This document shows, in pieces, positions 15,743-24,410 of a DNA stretch of 64,000 bases; position 1 is the first letter of the stretch, and every line of letters starts with the position of its first letter. Position numbers and translations under genes: made by a program. The stretch is from TK10-74A sp965263065 (GTDB lineage: Bacteria; Chloroflexota; Dehalococcoidia; Bin125). A model generated the notes under the pieces. That model worked only from the letters and a program-made list of their open reading frames with translations, had not been told where the DNA came from and did no database searches. The stretch spans positions 1,178,001 through 1,242,000 of the forward strand of contig CBDHGH010000003.1 in the NCBI GenBank assembly GCA_965263065.1. Reading direction: 5' to 3'.

Positions 15743-16678
15743 CTAGAAGTAGCCCTCACGCTTGCGGTCCTCCATGCCCGTCTCCGAGATGCGATCGTCG
15801 GCGCGCGTCTCGCCGCGCTCCGTGATGCGCGTGGCCGCGATCTCGCCCACGACCGCCGTCAGCGTCGTGGCGTCCGACTGCACCGCCGCCGTGCAGGTCA
15901 TGTCGCCCACCGTGCGGTAGCGCACCCGCGCCCGGAACGGCGCCTCGTTCGGCAACAGCGTGACGTGCGGCCCCAGCGCGTACAGCATCCCGTCGCGACG
16001 GAAGACCTCGCGCTCGTGCGCGAAGTAGAGCGGCGGCAACTCGAGCCCCTCCGCGTCGATGTACTCCCAGATGTCGAGCTCGGTCCAGTTGGACAGCGGG
16101 AAGACGCGCATGTGCTCGCCCAGGCGGTGCCGGGCGTTGTACAGCGTCCAGACCTCGGGCCGCTGATTCTTGGGGTCCCACTGGCCGAAGTCGTCGCGCA
16201 GCGAGAAGACCCGCTCCTTCGCCCGCGCCTTCTCCTCGTCGCGGCGCGCGCCGCCGAACACCGCGTCGAAGCGATGCTCCTGGATCGCGTCCAGCAGGGT
16301 CACGGTCTGCAGGCGGTTGCGCGACGCCCGCGGCCCCGTCTCCTCGATCACGCGCCCCGCGTCGATGCTCTCCTGCACCGACGCCACCACCAGCTCCACG
16401 CCCAGCTCCGCCACCTGCCGGTCGCGGAAGCGCAGCACCTCGGGGAAGTTGTGGCCCGTGTCGATGTGCATCGCCGGGAAGGGGATGCGTCCCGGCGCGA
16501 AGGCCTTGGCCGCGACCGCCAGCATCACGATGGAATCCTTGCCGCCGGAGAACAGCAGCACCGGCCGCTCGAACTCGGCCGCGACCTCGCGCATGATGTG
16601 GATCGCCTCGGCCTCCAGCTGGCGCAGGTGGGGGATGCGATTGGCGGCGGGAAGCCGGGCCGGCGCGGCGGCTGCCAT
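15743..16678 (-). CDS. cysD: Sulfate adenylyltransferase subunit 2
   Basis: 311-residue PP-loop ATP sulfurylase, catalytic partner of CysN in the first step of sulfate assimilation. The PP-loop is LLFSGGKDSIVML, followed by HIDTGHNFPEVLRFRD, FDAVFGGARRDEEKARAKER and the family's PLSNWTELDIWEYI. The C-terminus MEDRKREGYF is typical. The start at 16678 (MAAAAPARLPAANRIPHLRQLEAEAIHIMREV) matches family length; the frame is open for 24 codons upstream but without homology. No strong ribosome-binding site is visible. The upstream gap holds two palindromes that may bind a sulfur or redox regulator. Confidence 0.94.
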   Translation of the reverse strand: MAAAAPARLPAANRIPHLRQLEAEAIHIMREVAAEFERPVLLFSGGKDSIVMLAVAAKAFAPGRIPFPAMHIDTGHNFPEVLRFRDRQVAELGVELVVASVQESIDAGRVIEETGPRASRNRLQTVTLLDAIQEHRFDAVFGGARRDEEKARAKERVFSLRDDFGQWDPKNQRPEVWTLYNARHRLGEHMRVFPLSNWTELDIWEYIDAEGLELPPLYFAHEREVFRRDGMLYALGPHVTLLPNEAPFRARVRYRTVGDMTCTAAVQSDATTLTAVVGEIAATRITERGETRADDRISETGMEDRKREGYF

Positions 16679-16760
16679 GTCGTGACACTTTCGGGCGGCT
16701 CGACGATCGCGGGGCGCGGCGCCCTGTGCGTCGTCGTGGCCGCGCATCAAACAACACTAA

Positions 16761-16776
16761 GATAACCGGAATTATC
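16761..16776. promoter_or_regulatory. Candidate operator upstream of cysD
   Basis: GATAACCGGAATTATC has perfect GATAA/TTATC arms around six bases, in an AT-rich patch about 83 bases upstream of cysD. The form recalls Rrf2-type (IscR/CymR/NsrR-like) sites, but no regulator gene is present to test this. Confidence 0.35.
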
Positions 16777-16802
16777 AAGATTGCCGAGCGCGCGGTGTAA
16801 CA

Positions 16803-16818
16803 CTGGGCGATCGCCCAG
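16803..16818. repeat. Perfect 16-bp palindrome CTGGGCGATCGCCCAG
   Basis: Perfect palindrome in the divergent cysD / P-type ATPase gap, with a GCGATCGC core. It could be an operator or a cruciform; function is not known. Confidence 0.5.
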
Positions 16819-16867
16819 GGAGAGTCAGGCGTCGCCCTTGGCCCTGAGCCGTCGCGACCTCGCCCCC

Positions 16868-16873
16868 TAGACT
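16868..16873 (+). promoter_or_regulatory. -10 element of the P-type ATPase gene (leaderless pattern)
   Basis: TAGACT ends six bases before the ATG at 16880. There is no ribosome-binding site in between and no convincing -35 at 16-18 bases. Confidence 0.5.
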
Positions 16874-16879
16874 CGCCAC

Positions 16880-19564
16880 ATGCCGCAGGACGAATTCGAC
16901 CTCGCTGCCCTGGAAGAGGGCCAGGTGTTGGGGCCGCCGCCGCCCCGGCCGGGTCAATCGCCCGCTCCCGTTCCCCCGGCCGCGGCGACCCCGCCGCCGC
17001 CTGCGGCGCCCCCGCCGCCCCCTACGGCGCCCCCGCTGACCCCCACGGCGCGCCCGCCCTCGTTCGACGCCCCGGTCCCGGCGCACGCCCAGCGGGGTCT
17101 GAGCGCGGCGGAGGTCGCCGACCGCCTGCAACGCGGCCTCGTCAATCGCGACGACAGCAAGCAGCGCCGCGACCGCGACGTCGTCCGCGAGAACGCGCTC
17201 ACCTACTTCAATCTCGTGCTCTTCTCCCTGATCCTGATCCTGTTCATCCTGGCCATCGTCGATCGGGACACGGGCCACGCGCAGGACGCCTTCTTCGTCG
17301 GCATCGTCGTCGCGGCGAACATCACCATCGGCACCTGGCAGGAGATCCGCGCCACGCGCACGCTGCGCGCCCTGCAGGCGCTCGCCGCCCCCCGCGCGAC
17401 GGTCGTGCGGGACGGCGCCGAGTCGCAGATCCTGGCCACCGAGGTCGTCCAGGGTGACCTCCTGCTGATCGGTCCGGGCGACCAGGTGGTGGCCGACGGT
17501 CGCGTCGTCGTCGACGTGGCCGAAATCGACGAATCGCTGCTGACCGGCGAATCGGCGTCCGTGCGCCGGGTCCCCGGCGAGACCGTGCTCTCGGGCAGCT
17601 TCTGCACCGCCGGCCGCCTCGGCTACGTCGCGGAGCGCGTGGGCGCCGAGTCCTATGCGCTCCAGCTCACCGCCGACGCCCGCCAACTCGTCCGCCGCGC
17701 CACGCCGTTGCAGATCCGCTTCCGGCGCATCGTGCGCATCCTGCTCATCGCGACGGCGGCGCTGGGGGCGCTGCTGCTCGTCTCGGCCGCCGTCGCGCAC
17801 GACGACCTGGCCGACGCGATCAAGAACACGACCGCCACGATCTCGTCCGTCGTGCCCGAGGGCCTGCTGCTGGGCATGACCGTCGCCTTCGCCGTCGGCG
17901 CCGTGCGCCTCTCGCGCCGGGGCGCGATCGTCCAGGACATCAACGCCGTGGAGGCGATGAACTACCTCGACGTGGTCTGCCTCGATAAGACGGGCACCAT
18001 CACGGCCAACGAACTCAGCCTGCAGGAGACGCTCTGGCTCGGCCACGACGATGAGCCGGATGCGGGAACCAGGGCCGCCCAGATCGCGACCGGCCGCGGC
18101 TGGCTGGGCGCGTTCGCCGCCGCCGGGGCGAACGAGAGCGGGACCGGCGCCGCCCTCGCCACCGGGCTGGGGGCGGAGTCCAACGGCGCCCAGCCCGTCG
18201 CACGCGTGCCCTTCAACTCGGAGCGACGCTGGAGCGCGCTGACGCTGGAACGGCGCGGCGTGCGGCGGCACTTCGTGCTGGGCGCGCCCGAGACCGTCCT
18301 GCCCTACGCGGACGACGACGGCCGTCTGGGCGATCGCTACGCGGAGGCGGCGCGGATCGGCCTGCGCGGGCTCATCTTCGCGGAGGCCGCGGCGCTGCCC
18401 GACCCCGAGACCGGCCTGCGCGACGTGCGGGCCCTGGCCCTCGTCACCGTCGCCGACGTGCTGCGCGACGAGGTCGCCGACGCCTTCCAGTTGATGGACG
18501 AGATCGGCATCGAGCCGAAGATCATCAGCGGCGACAACCCCGCGACCGTCGACGCGCTCGTGCGGCAGCTCGGCATCGAGCTGCCGGGTGGCCACATCTC
18601 CGGCGCCGAGCTGGCCGCCCTGGACGAGGCCGACTTCCACGACGCCGTGGAACGCCACAGCGTGTTCGGCCGCATCGCGCCCGAACAGAAGGCGCGCATC
18701 GTCACGGCGCTGCGCGACAACAAGCACTTCGTCGCGATGATCGGCGACGGCGCCAACGACGTGCGCGCGCTGCGCGCCGCCGACGTCGCCGTCGCGATGG
18801 AGTCCGGCACCCAGACGGCGCGCGCCGTGGCCGGCATCGTCCTGCTCAACGACTCCTTCGCGGCCTTCGTCAGCGGCACGGCCGAGGCGCAGTCGGTGCT
18901 GGGCAACAGCGCCCAACTCAGCAAACTCTTCATCACCAAGAGCTTCTACGCGTTCCTCATCATCATCGCCTCCGACATGCTCCAGCTCGACTTCCCCTTC
19001 CTGCCCCGCCACGGCTCGCTGACGTCGCTCTTCACGCTCGGCCTGCCCACGCTGTTCATCGCGCTGACCAAGCCGCCGCCCCGCGCCGGCGCCGACTGGA
19101 CGAACACGGTCCTGCGCTTCGCGCTGCCCGCCGCCTTCGCGCTCGCCGCCGCCAGCGTCGCCGTGCACCTGCTCACCGAGGGCTTCCTCAACCGCCCCAT
19201 CGAGGACTCGCGCACGCTGGTCTCGCTGACGATCGCCATCGTCGGCATCTACTTCATGGTGCTGGTCATCGGCTTCGACGGGATCACGCGCGACATGCGC
19301 GGCCGCGAGCTCGTGCGGCCCGTGATGACGTCCTTCTTCGGGGTCGCGCTCGTCGGCCTCTTCGTCCTGACCCTCTACACCCCGCCCATCCGCGACTTCT
19401 TCGACTTCGTCCCGGTGGGCGCCACCGAATGGGGCATCGTCATCCCGGCCGTGATCATGGGCATCATCGGCCAGTACGTGCTGAGCCGGAACTGGCGCCA
19501 GATCCTGGCCTGGATCATCAAGCAGCCGGAGGCCGAGGAGCTGGAGCGCGGCCGCGCCGTCTGA
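16880..19564 (+). CDS. P-type cation ATPase, CtpE-like, with proline-rich N-terminus
   Basis: 894-residue P-type ATPase. Motifs: LLTGES in the A domain, SSVVPEGLLLGMT in helix 4 (P326-E-G), the phosphorylated aspartate in DKTGT (D369) and MIGDGANDV (about 622). The form VPEGLLLGMTVAFAVGAVRLSRRGAIVQDINAVEAMNYLDVVCLDKTGT is closest to the mycobacterial CtpE group, reported to take up calcium, rather than to heavy-metal CPx pumps; no CPC motif or metal-binding domain is present. Residues about 18-70 are almost all proline and alanine, an unusual cytoplasmic extension. It stands alone, divergent from cysD. Calcium or another divalent cation is the best guess. Confidence 0.88.
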   Translation: MPQDEFDLAALEEGQVLGPPPPRPGQSPAPVPPAAATPPPPAAPPPPPTAPPLTPTARPPSFDAPVPAHAQRGLSAAEVADRLQRGLVNRDDSKQRRDRDVVRENALTYFNLVLFSLILILFILAIVDRDTGHAQDAFFVGIVVAANITIGTWQEIRATRTLRALQALAAPRATVVRDGAESQILATEVVQGDLLLIGPGDQVVADGRVVVDVAEIDESLLTGESASVRRVPGETVLSGSFCTAGRLGYVAERVGAESYALQLTADARQLVRRATPLQIRFRRIVRILLIATAALGALLLVSAAVAHDDLADAIKNTTATISSVVPEGLLLGMTVAFAVGAVRLSRRGAIVQDINAVEAMNYLDVVCLDKTGTITANELSLQETLWLGHDDEPDAGTRAAQIATGRGWLGAFAAAGANESGTGAALATGLGAESNGAQPVARVPFNSERRWSALTLERRGVRRHFVLGAPETVLPYADDDGRLGDRYAEAARIGLRGLIFAEAAALPDPETGLRDVRALALVTVADVLRDEVADAFQLMDEIGIEPKIISGDNPATVDALVRQLGIELPGGHISGAELAALDEADFHDAVERHSVFGRIAPEQKARIVTALRDNKHFVAMIGDGANDVRALRAADVAVAMESGTQTARAVAGIVLLNDSFAAFVSGTAEAQSVLGNSAQLSKLFITKSFYAFLIIIASDMLQLDFPFLPRHGSLTSLFTLGLPTLFIALTKPPPRAGADWTNTVLRFALPAAFALAAASVAVHLLTEGFLNRPIEDSRTLVSLTIAIVGIYFMVLVIGFDGITRDMRGRELVRPVMTSFFGVALVGLFVLTLYTPPIRDFFDFVPVGATEWGIVIPAVIMGIIGQYVLSRNWRQILAWIIKQPEAEELERGRAV

Positions 19565-19585
19565 CGGCCGCCGCCGATCGGGGCG

Positions 19586-20638
19586 CTACTCCGCGTACAG
19601 CGCCGCGACCTCGGGGTCTTTGCGCGCGATCAGTTCCGCCGTCTCGAGCAGCACGCGCGCCTGCTTGTAGGTCGCGTCGTCCTGCATCTTGCCGTCCACG
19701 ACGGCCACCCCCGACCCCCCCGCGCCGATCGCCGCGACCACGCGCCGCGCGAAGTCGACCGCCTCCGGGTCGGGCCGGAAGACGCGCCGCGCGATCGCGA
19801 TCTGGCGCGGGTGCAGCGTCCACGCCCCCACGCAGCCCAGGATGAAGGCGTCGCGGAACTGGTCCTCGCAGGCCGCGTCGTCGGAGAAGTCGCCGAAGGG
19901 GCCGTAGAACGGGAAGATGCCGCTGCCCGCACAGGCGTCGACCATGCGCGCCAGGGTGTAGTGCCACGGGTCCTGCATGTAGGTCGCGCGGGGCGCGTTG
20001 GGCCGCGCGGGGTCGGCGTCGTCGCGAACGATGTAGCCGGGGTGCGGGCCGCCCACCCGCGTCGTTTTCATCCGCCGCGACGCGGCCAGGTCCGACGGCC
20101 CCAGGCTCATGCCCTGCATGCGCGGGCTGGCCGTCGCGATCGCCTCCACGTTGGCCACCCCGGCCGCCGTCTCCAGGATCGCGTGCAGCATGATCGGCCG
20201 CGAGAGCTCCCGCCGCGCCTCCAACTGCGCCAGCAGCTGATCGACGTACTGCACGTCCCAAGGGCCGTTCACCTTGGGCAGCATGATCACGTCCAGGCGG
20301 TCGCCGATGGCGTCGACGAGGTCCAGCATGTCGTCCAGGAACCAGGGGCTGTCGAGGCTGTTGACGCGCGTCCAGAGCTGCGTGTCGCCGAAGTCGTGGG
20401 CCCGCGCCACCGCGATCAGGCCCTCGCGGGCCGCCTCCTTGCGCTCGACCGGGATCGCGTCCTCGAGGTTGCCCAGCAGGATGTCGACCTCGCCCAGCAT
20501 CCGCGGGACGCGGCCCCGCATCTTCTCGCTGCTGGGGTCGAAGAAGTGCACCATCCGCGAGGCGCGTGTGGGGATCTCCGCGAGCGGCGTCGGCGCGCCG
20601 ACGGCGAGCGGCTGCAGGAAGTCGCGGGGGTTGCGCAT
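19586..20638 (-). CDS. mcl: Malyl-CoA lyase (HpcH/CitE family)
   Basis: 350-residue TIM-barrel lyase, very like the Chloroflexus Mcl enzyme, which splits malyl-CoA, methylmalyl-CoA and citramalyl-CoA in the 3-hydroxypropionate bicycle. Seen motifs: VDILLGNLEDAIPVERKEAAR, RLDVIMLPKVNGPWDVQYVDQLLAQLEAR, IMLHAILETAAGVANVEAIATASPRMQGMSLGPSDLAASR, and the C-terminal GSGVAVVDGKMQDDATYKQARVLLE. These hold the metal ligands (E and D) and the aspartate of the C-terminal lid. A strong AAGGAG precedes the ATG. Other 3-hydroxypropionate genes are not in the window, so it may instead serve glyoxylate or C5-acid metabolism. Confidence 0.88.
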   Translation of the reverse strand: MRNPRDFLQPLAVGAPTPLAEIPTRASRMVHFFDPSSEKMRGRVPRMLGEVDILLGNLEDAIPVERKEAAREGLIAVARAHDFGDTQLWTRVNSLDSPWFLDDMLDLVDAIGDRLDVIMLPKVNGPWDVQYVDQLLAQLEARRELSRPIMLHAILETAAGVANVEAIATASPRMQGMSLGPSDLAASRRMKTTRVGGPHPGYIVRDDADPARPNAPRATYMQDPWHYTLARMVDACAGSGIFPFYGPFGDFSDDAACEDQFRDAFILGCVGAWTLHPRQIAIARRVFRPDPEAVDFARRVVAAIGAGGSGVAVVDGKMQDDATYKQARVLLETAELIARKDPEVAALYAE

Positions 20639-20701
20639 GGGGACTCCTTCGCCGGGCGGCGCGCGTCGATCCGTTCGCGCCCGACGATACCCCAGCCGCC
20701 G

Positions 20702-21823
20702 CTAGTTCGCTCCCAGCAGGTCGTCGAGCGGCGTGTGATCGCGGCCCAGCGACGCCGCCACGGCCGGATGCGTGATCTGTCCGCGGTAGGTGTTGACGGC
20801 CCGCCACAACTGGCGATCGCCCCGCACCGCCGCCTCGAATCCCGCGCCCGCCACCTTGAGGATGTAGGGCAGCGTGAGCCCCGTCAGCGCCCGCGACGAC
20901 GTGCGCGGCACCGACCCCGGCATGTTCGGCACCGCGTAGTGCACCACCCCCTCCTCGACGTAGATCGGGTTGCGGTGGTCGGTGGGGCGCGTGGTCTCGA
21001 CGCAGCCGCCCTGGTCGACCGCGACATCGACGATCACGGCGCCCGGGTGCATGGAGCGCACCATCGGCCGCGTCACCACGACCGGGGCGCGGCGCCCCGG
21101 CGCCAGCACCGCGCCGATCACGACGTCGGCCTCGGCCACCGCCTGGCCCACGCTCTGCCCGCTGGCCAGCACCGTTTCGATCCGGCCCGTGTACAACTCC
21201 TCCAGGCTGCGCAGTTGGTCCTCGTTGATCGAGAGCACCGTCACCCGCGCCCCCGCCCCCACCGCCGCCCGGCAGGCGTTCTTGCCCACCGTGCCGGAGC
21301 CCACCACGACGACGTGCGCGGGCGGTACGCCGGGTAATCCGCCCAGCAGCTGGCCGCTGCCGGGGCCGGGCTTCTTGAGGAACTGCGCCGCCATCTCGAC
21401 GGCCATCCGCCCCGCCACCTCCGACATCGGCGCCAGCAGCGGCAGGAAGCCGTCGTCGCGTTCCACCGTCTCGTAGCCGATCGCCGTGCAGCCGGACGCC
21501 AGCAGGGCGTCGGTGACCGCTTCCGCCGCCGCCAGGTGCAGGTAGGTGAACAGCATCTGGCCGTCGCGCAGCAGCGCGTACTCGGAGGGCTGCGGCTCCT
21601 TCACCTCGCAGAGCAGCTCGGCGCACTCGAAGACGGCCTCGGCGTCCGGCGCCAGCCGCGCCCCGGCGGCGACGTACTCCGCGTCCGAGAAGTTCGATCC
21701 CGCCCCCGCCCCCGCCTCGACCAGCACCGTATGCCCCGCGCTCACGATGTCGGCCACGCCCTGCGGCGTCAGCGCGACGCGGTACTCCTCCGTCTTCGTC
21801 TCGGTCACCGTGCCGACGATCAC
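20702..21823 (-). CDS. ald: Alanine dehydrogenase
   Basis: 373 residues, matching the family length of about 371. NAD-dependent interconversion of alanine with pyruvate and ammonia. The start is GTG at 21823, chosen because GGGGAGGAG lies eight bases upstream and because MIVGTVTETKTEEYRVALTP aligns with known Ald starts. Catalytic residues: K in LLCEVKEPQ and H in FTYLHLAA. The NAD fold is VVVVGSGTVGKNACRAAVGAGARVTVLSIN. VIVDVAVDQGGCVETTRPT and VPNMPGSVPRTSSRALTGLTLPYI are typical. It follows two small genes on the same strand and probably feeds peptide-derived alanine into pyruvate. Confidence 0.95.
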   Translation of the reverse strand: MIVGTVTETKTEEYRVALTPQGVADIVSAGHTVLVEAGAGAGSNFSDAEYVAAGARLAPDAEAVFECAELLCEVKEPQPSEYALLRDGQMLFTYLHLAAAEAVTDALLASGCTAIGYETVERDDGFLPLLAPMSEVAGRMAVEMAAQFLKKPGPGSGQLLGGLPGVPPAHVVVVGSGTVGKNACRAAVGAGARVTVLSINEDQLRSLEELYTGRIETVLASGQSVGQAVAEADVVIGAVLAPGRRAPVVVTRPMVRSMHPGAVIVDVAVDQGGCVETTRPTDHRNPIYVEEGVVHYAVPNMPGSVPRTSSRALTGLTLPYILKVAGAGFEAAVRGDRQLWRAVNTYRGQITHPAVAASLGRDHTPLDDLLGAN

Positions 21824-21881
21824 GTCCGGCTCCTCCCCATTCAGTCCGCCCTTCAGTCCGCCCGCTCCGTCCCCGCTGGCG

Positions 21882-22283
21882 TCAGGGCCGCGCCACCGGG
21901 CTCGCGTGGTGGTGCAGCAACTTCCAACCGTCCCTCTGACGAAGAAACGTGTTGCTGACCGCGATCGGATGCCCCCCCACCAGCTCCCGCCCCACCACCA
22001 GTGCCACCTCGCCGACAATCTGGGCCGTCTCCGCGGCCCCCACGATCTTGGCCTGCTCGGCGTTGCCCAGAATCGATCGCCAGCTCTCCAGCACCGCCTC
22101 GCGACCGCGCAGGATGTTCCAGCCCGGATGCACGCAGGTGACCTCGGCGGCGGTCGCCCAGAGCGCCGCCATCGCGTCGCTGTCGCGCGCGTTGAAGGCC
22201 GCGTAGAAAGCGGCGTTGGCGGCGAGCACGGCCGCCTCGTCGTGCTGCGGCATGGGGCTCTGGGGCATGGGGCTCTGGGGCAT
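21882..22283 (-). CDS. NTF2-like (SnoaL fold) protein
   Basis: About 133 residues of an NTF2-like cone fold: HDEAAVLAANAAFYAAFNARDSDAMAALWA, then TCVHPGWNILRGREAVLESWRSIL, then beta strands ending VSNTFLRQRDGWKLLHHHASP. Proteins of this type with CVHPGW are often called nuclear transport factor 2 family. The start is uncertain: GTG 22331, ATG 22283, 22268 or 22253 are in frame, the last three created by a tandem repeat coding MPQSPMPQSPMPQ. ATG 22283 follows GGGGGCGAG. Function unknown; it may form an operon with ald and the membrane protein. Confidence 0.75.
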   Translation of the reverse strand: MPQSPMPQSPMPQHDEAAVLAANAAFYAAFNARDSDAMAALWATAAEVTCVHPGWNILRGREAVLESWRSILGNAEQAKIVGAAETAQIVGEVALVVGRELVGGHPIAVSNTFLRQRDGWKLLHHHASPVARP

Positions 22284-22340
22284 GCGCTCGCCCCCGTCGG
22301 AGGCGGAGCCCGGCGGATGCGGGGTCGTCACGGCGGGCCG

Positions 22341-22673
22341 TCAGCCCGGCGTGTCCGAGCGCCGACGGCGCGGTCGCCGCTGCCGGGGCGCCGACGGCCG
22401 CAGCCAATCCTGTAGCTCGCCCGAATACGCCCCCACGATCAGCACCACGATCGACGCCGCCCGCGTCCCTCCCGGTGCGCCGACGTCATCCAGGAACGTC
22501 TTGTAGGGATCGGTCGCGACCATGCCCACGTCGAAGTGCAGGATCGCCAGGACCGTCAGCAGGACCAGGCTCAGGCCCGCGATCGGGTGCGCGCGGTAGT
22601 GCGCCCGCTGCGCCCACAGCACCACGATGAAGACCAGCGGCACACCGAACGCGATGTACTCCAGCACCGACAC
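22341..22673 (-). CDS. Small two-helix membrane protein, unknown function
   Basis: 110 residues with a GTG start (22673) behind a strong GGAGGTG. Helices are seen at LEYIAFGVPLVFIVVLWA and AGLSLVLLTVLAILHFDVGM, and a third weak one at ASIVVLIVGAYS. The C-terminus (PRQRRPRRRRS) is very basic, so probably cytoplasmic. It sits 10-60 bases upstream of the NTF2-like gene on the same strand. I do not recognise the family. Confidence 0.65.
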   Translation of the reverse strand: MSVLEYIAFGVPLVFIVVLWAQRAHYRAHPIAGLSLVLLTVLAILHFDVGMVATDPYKTFLDDVGAPGGTRAASIVVLIVGAYSGELQDWLRPSAPRQRRPRRRRSDTPG

Positions 22674-22764
22674 GCCCCACCTCCAACCGCGTGCGCCGCT
22701 CGCGGAGTCGCGGCGTTCACCAGCCTAGCGATCGCAGGGGGAGGCCGTGAAGCCGCCGCGGTGC

Positions 22765-22770
22765 GACAAT
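22765..22770 (+). promoter_or_regulatory. Possible -10 of the DUF3179 gene (leaderless pattern)
   Basis: GACAAT ends six bases before ATG 22777. It deviates from TANNNT at the first base, so it is the weakest of the series. It is used here, with the signal peptide, to prefer the ATG over the GTG at 22747. Confidence 0.35.
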
Positions 22771-22776
22771 ACCCCG

Positions 22777-24369
22777 ATGCAGTGGAGCAAGGCGCTGTCG
22801 AGCAAGGCGATCGCGTGGCGACGACGGCACGCCGCGCCCATCGGGGTGGCGGCGGTGACGACCGTCGCGCTGCTGGCGTTCGCCTGCGGCTCCGACGGCG
22901 CCGACCCGGGCGCGCAGGCCGTCCGCGAGGTCGCCCCCGCGCAGGCCGCCGCCGAGGAGGCGCCCGCCGAGCAGGCCGCTGCCGAGCAGGCCGCTGCCGA
23001 GCAGGCCGCCGCCGAAGCTACCGAAGAGGCCCCCGCGGAGGCCACACCAGAGGACGAGCCCGAGGCCCCCGCGGAGGCCGCCGCCGAGGAGGCGCCCGCC
23101 GAGCAGGCCGCCGCCGAGAGCCAGCCCCAGCCCGAGGATCGCGCCGAGACCCAGGCCGAGGCCGAGACCGAGACCGAAGCCACCGCAGAGGCCCCCGCGG
23201 AATCCACCGCAGAGGACGAGCCGGCGTCCGACCCCCCGCCCCCCGACTCAGGCACGTTCCTGCCGCTCGACGCCGACCTCACGCCCGCCGGCGAGCCGAT
23301 CCTGCGCGACCTCGGCGCGCCGTCGCACTTCGGGCGCACCTGGAACACCAACTTCGACATCAGCCTGGTGGACTACTCGGAGATCCTCTCCGGCGGCGTC
23401 CCCCGCGACGGCATCCCCACCATCCGCGACCCCCGCTTCATCTCCATCGCCGAGGCCGACGCGCTGTATGCCGGCAGCAGCCCGGTCATGGAGGTCAGCC
23501 TCAACGGCGACGCCCGCGCCTATCCGCTCGAGATCCTGATCTGGCACGAGATCGTCATCGACGTCGTGGGCGGCGTGCCGGTCGCCGTGACCTACTGCCC
23601 GCTCTGCAACACCGCCATCACCTTCGACCGCACGATCGGCGGCACGACCTACGACTTCGGGGTCAGCGGGCTGCTGCGCAACAGCGATCTGATCATGTAC
23701 GACAGCCAGACCGAATCGCTCTGGCAGCAGATCGGCGGCGTGGCGATCGTCGGTGACATGGTGGGCGCCCGGCTGACGGTCCTGCCATCCACCATCGTGG
23801 CCTGGGGCGACTTCAAGGCGCAGTACCCGGAGGGCATCGTGCTCTCGCGCGAGACGGGCTACGCCCGGCGCTACGGCGCGAACCCCTACGCCGGCTACGA
23901 CCGCATCGGGAACACCCCCTTCCTCTTCCGCGGCGAGATCGACGAGCGGCTCAGCGCCATGGAGCGCGTCGTCACGCTGGACCTGCCCGGCGACGCCGTG
24001 GCCTACCCCTTCACCCTGCTCGCCGAGCAGCGGGTCGTCGCGGACGTCCGCGACGGCCGGGAGATCGTGGTGTTCTGGACCCCCGGCGTGACCTCGGCGC
24101 TCGACGGGGCCGACATCGCGCGGTCCCGCGACGTCGGCACCACGGGCGTCTTCGAGCGCAGCGTCGACGGACGCCTGCTGGACTTCCAGCCCAACCCCGA
24201 CGACCCGGCCACGTTCCTCGACGCCCAGACGCAGTCGGTCTGGAACATCTTCGGCTCGGCGCGCTCCGGGCCCCTGGCCGGCACGCAACTGACGCCCGTC
24301 GTGCACGCCAACCACTTCTGGTTCGCCTGGGCGGCCTTCCAGCCCGACACCGTTGTCTTTGGCGGCTGA
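22777..24369 (+). CDS. DUF3179 lipoprotein with acidic A/E/P-rich linker
   Basis: 530-residue exported protein. It has a basic n-region (RRRHAA), the hydrophobic stretch PIGVAAVTTVALLAFAC and a lipobox cysteine at C37. Residues about 45-165 are a low-complexity A/E/P/Q linker with repeats such as AAAEEAPAEQ. The DUF3179 domain follows: IWHEIVIDVVGGVPVAVTYCPLCNTAITFDRTIGG, with the conserved YCPLCNT that may bind metal or be redox-active. A GTG start at 22747 behind GGGGGAGG is the alternative, but would give an over-long n-region. The function of DUF3179 is unknown. The long spacer before the domain is like the linkers of the binding lipoproteins in this window. Confidence 0.83.
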   Translation: MQWSKALSSKAIAWRRRHAAPIGVAAVTTVALLAFACGSDGADPGAQAVREVAPAQAAAEEAPAEQAAAEQAAAEQAAAEATEEAPAEATPEDEPEAPAEAAAEEAPAEQAAAESQPQPEDRAETQAEAETETEATAEAPAESTAEDEPASDPPPPDSGTFLPLDADLTPAGEPILRDLGAPSHFGRTWNTNFDISLVDYSEILSGGVPRDGIPTIRDPRFISIAEADALYAGSSPVMEVSLNGDARAYPLEILIWHEIVIDVVGGVPVAVTYCPLCNTAITFDRTIGGTTYDFGVSGLLRNSDLIMYDSQTESLWQQIGGVAIVGDMVGARLTVLPSTIVAWGDFKAQYPEGIVLSRETGYARRYGANPYAGYDRIGNTPFLFRGEIDERLSAMERVVTLDLPGDAVAYPFTLLAEQRVVADVRDGREIVVFWTPGVTSALDGADIARSRDVGTTGVFERSVDGRLLDFQPNPDDPATFLDAQTQSVWNIFGSARSGPLAGTQLTPVVHANHFWFAWAAFQPDTVVFGG

Positions 24370-24410
24370 CGGAGTTCGGACTCGGCCAGCGACGACGTCA
24401 CCGCCCGTCG

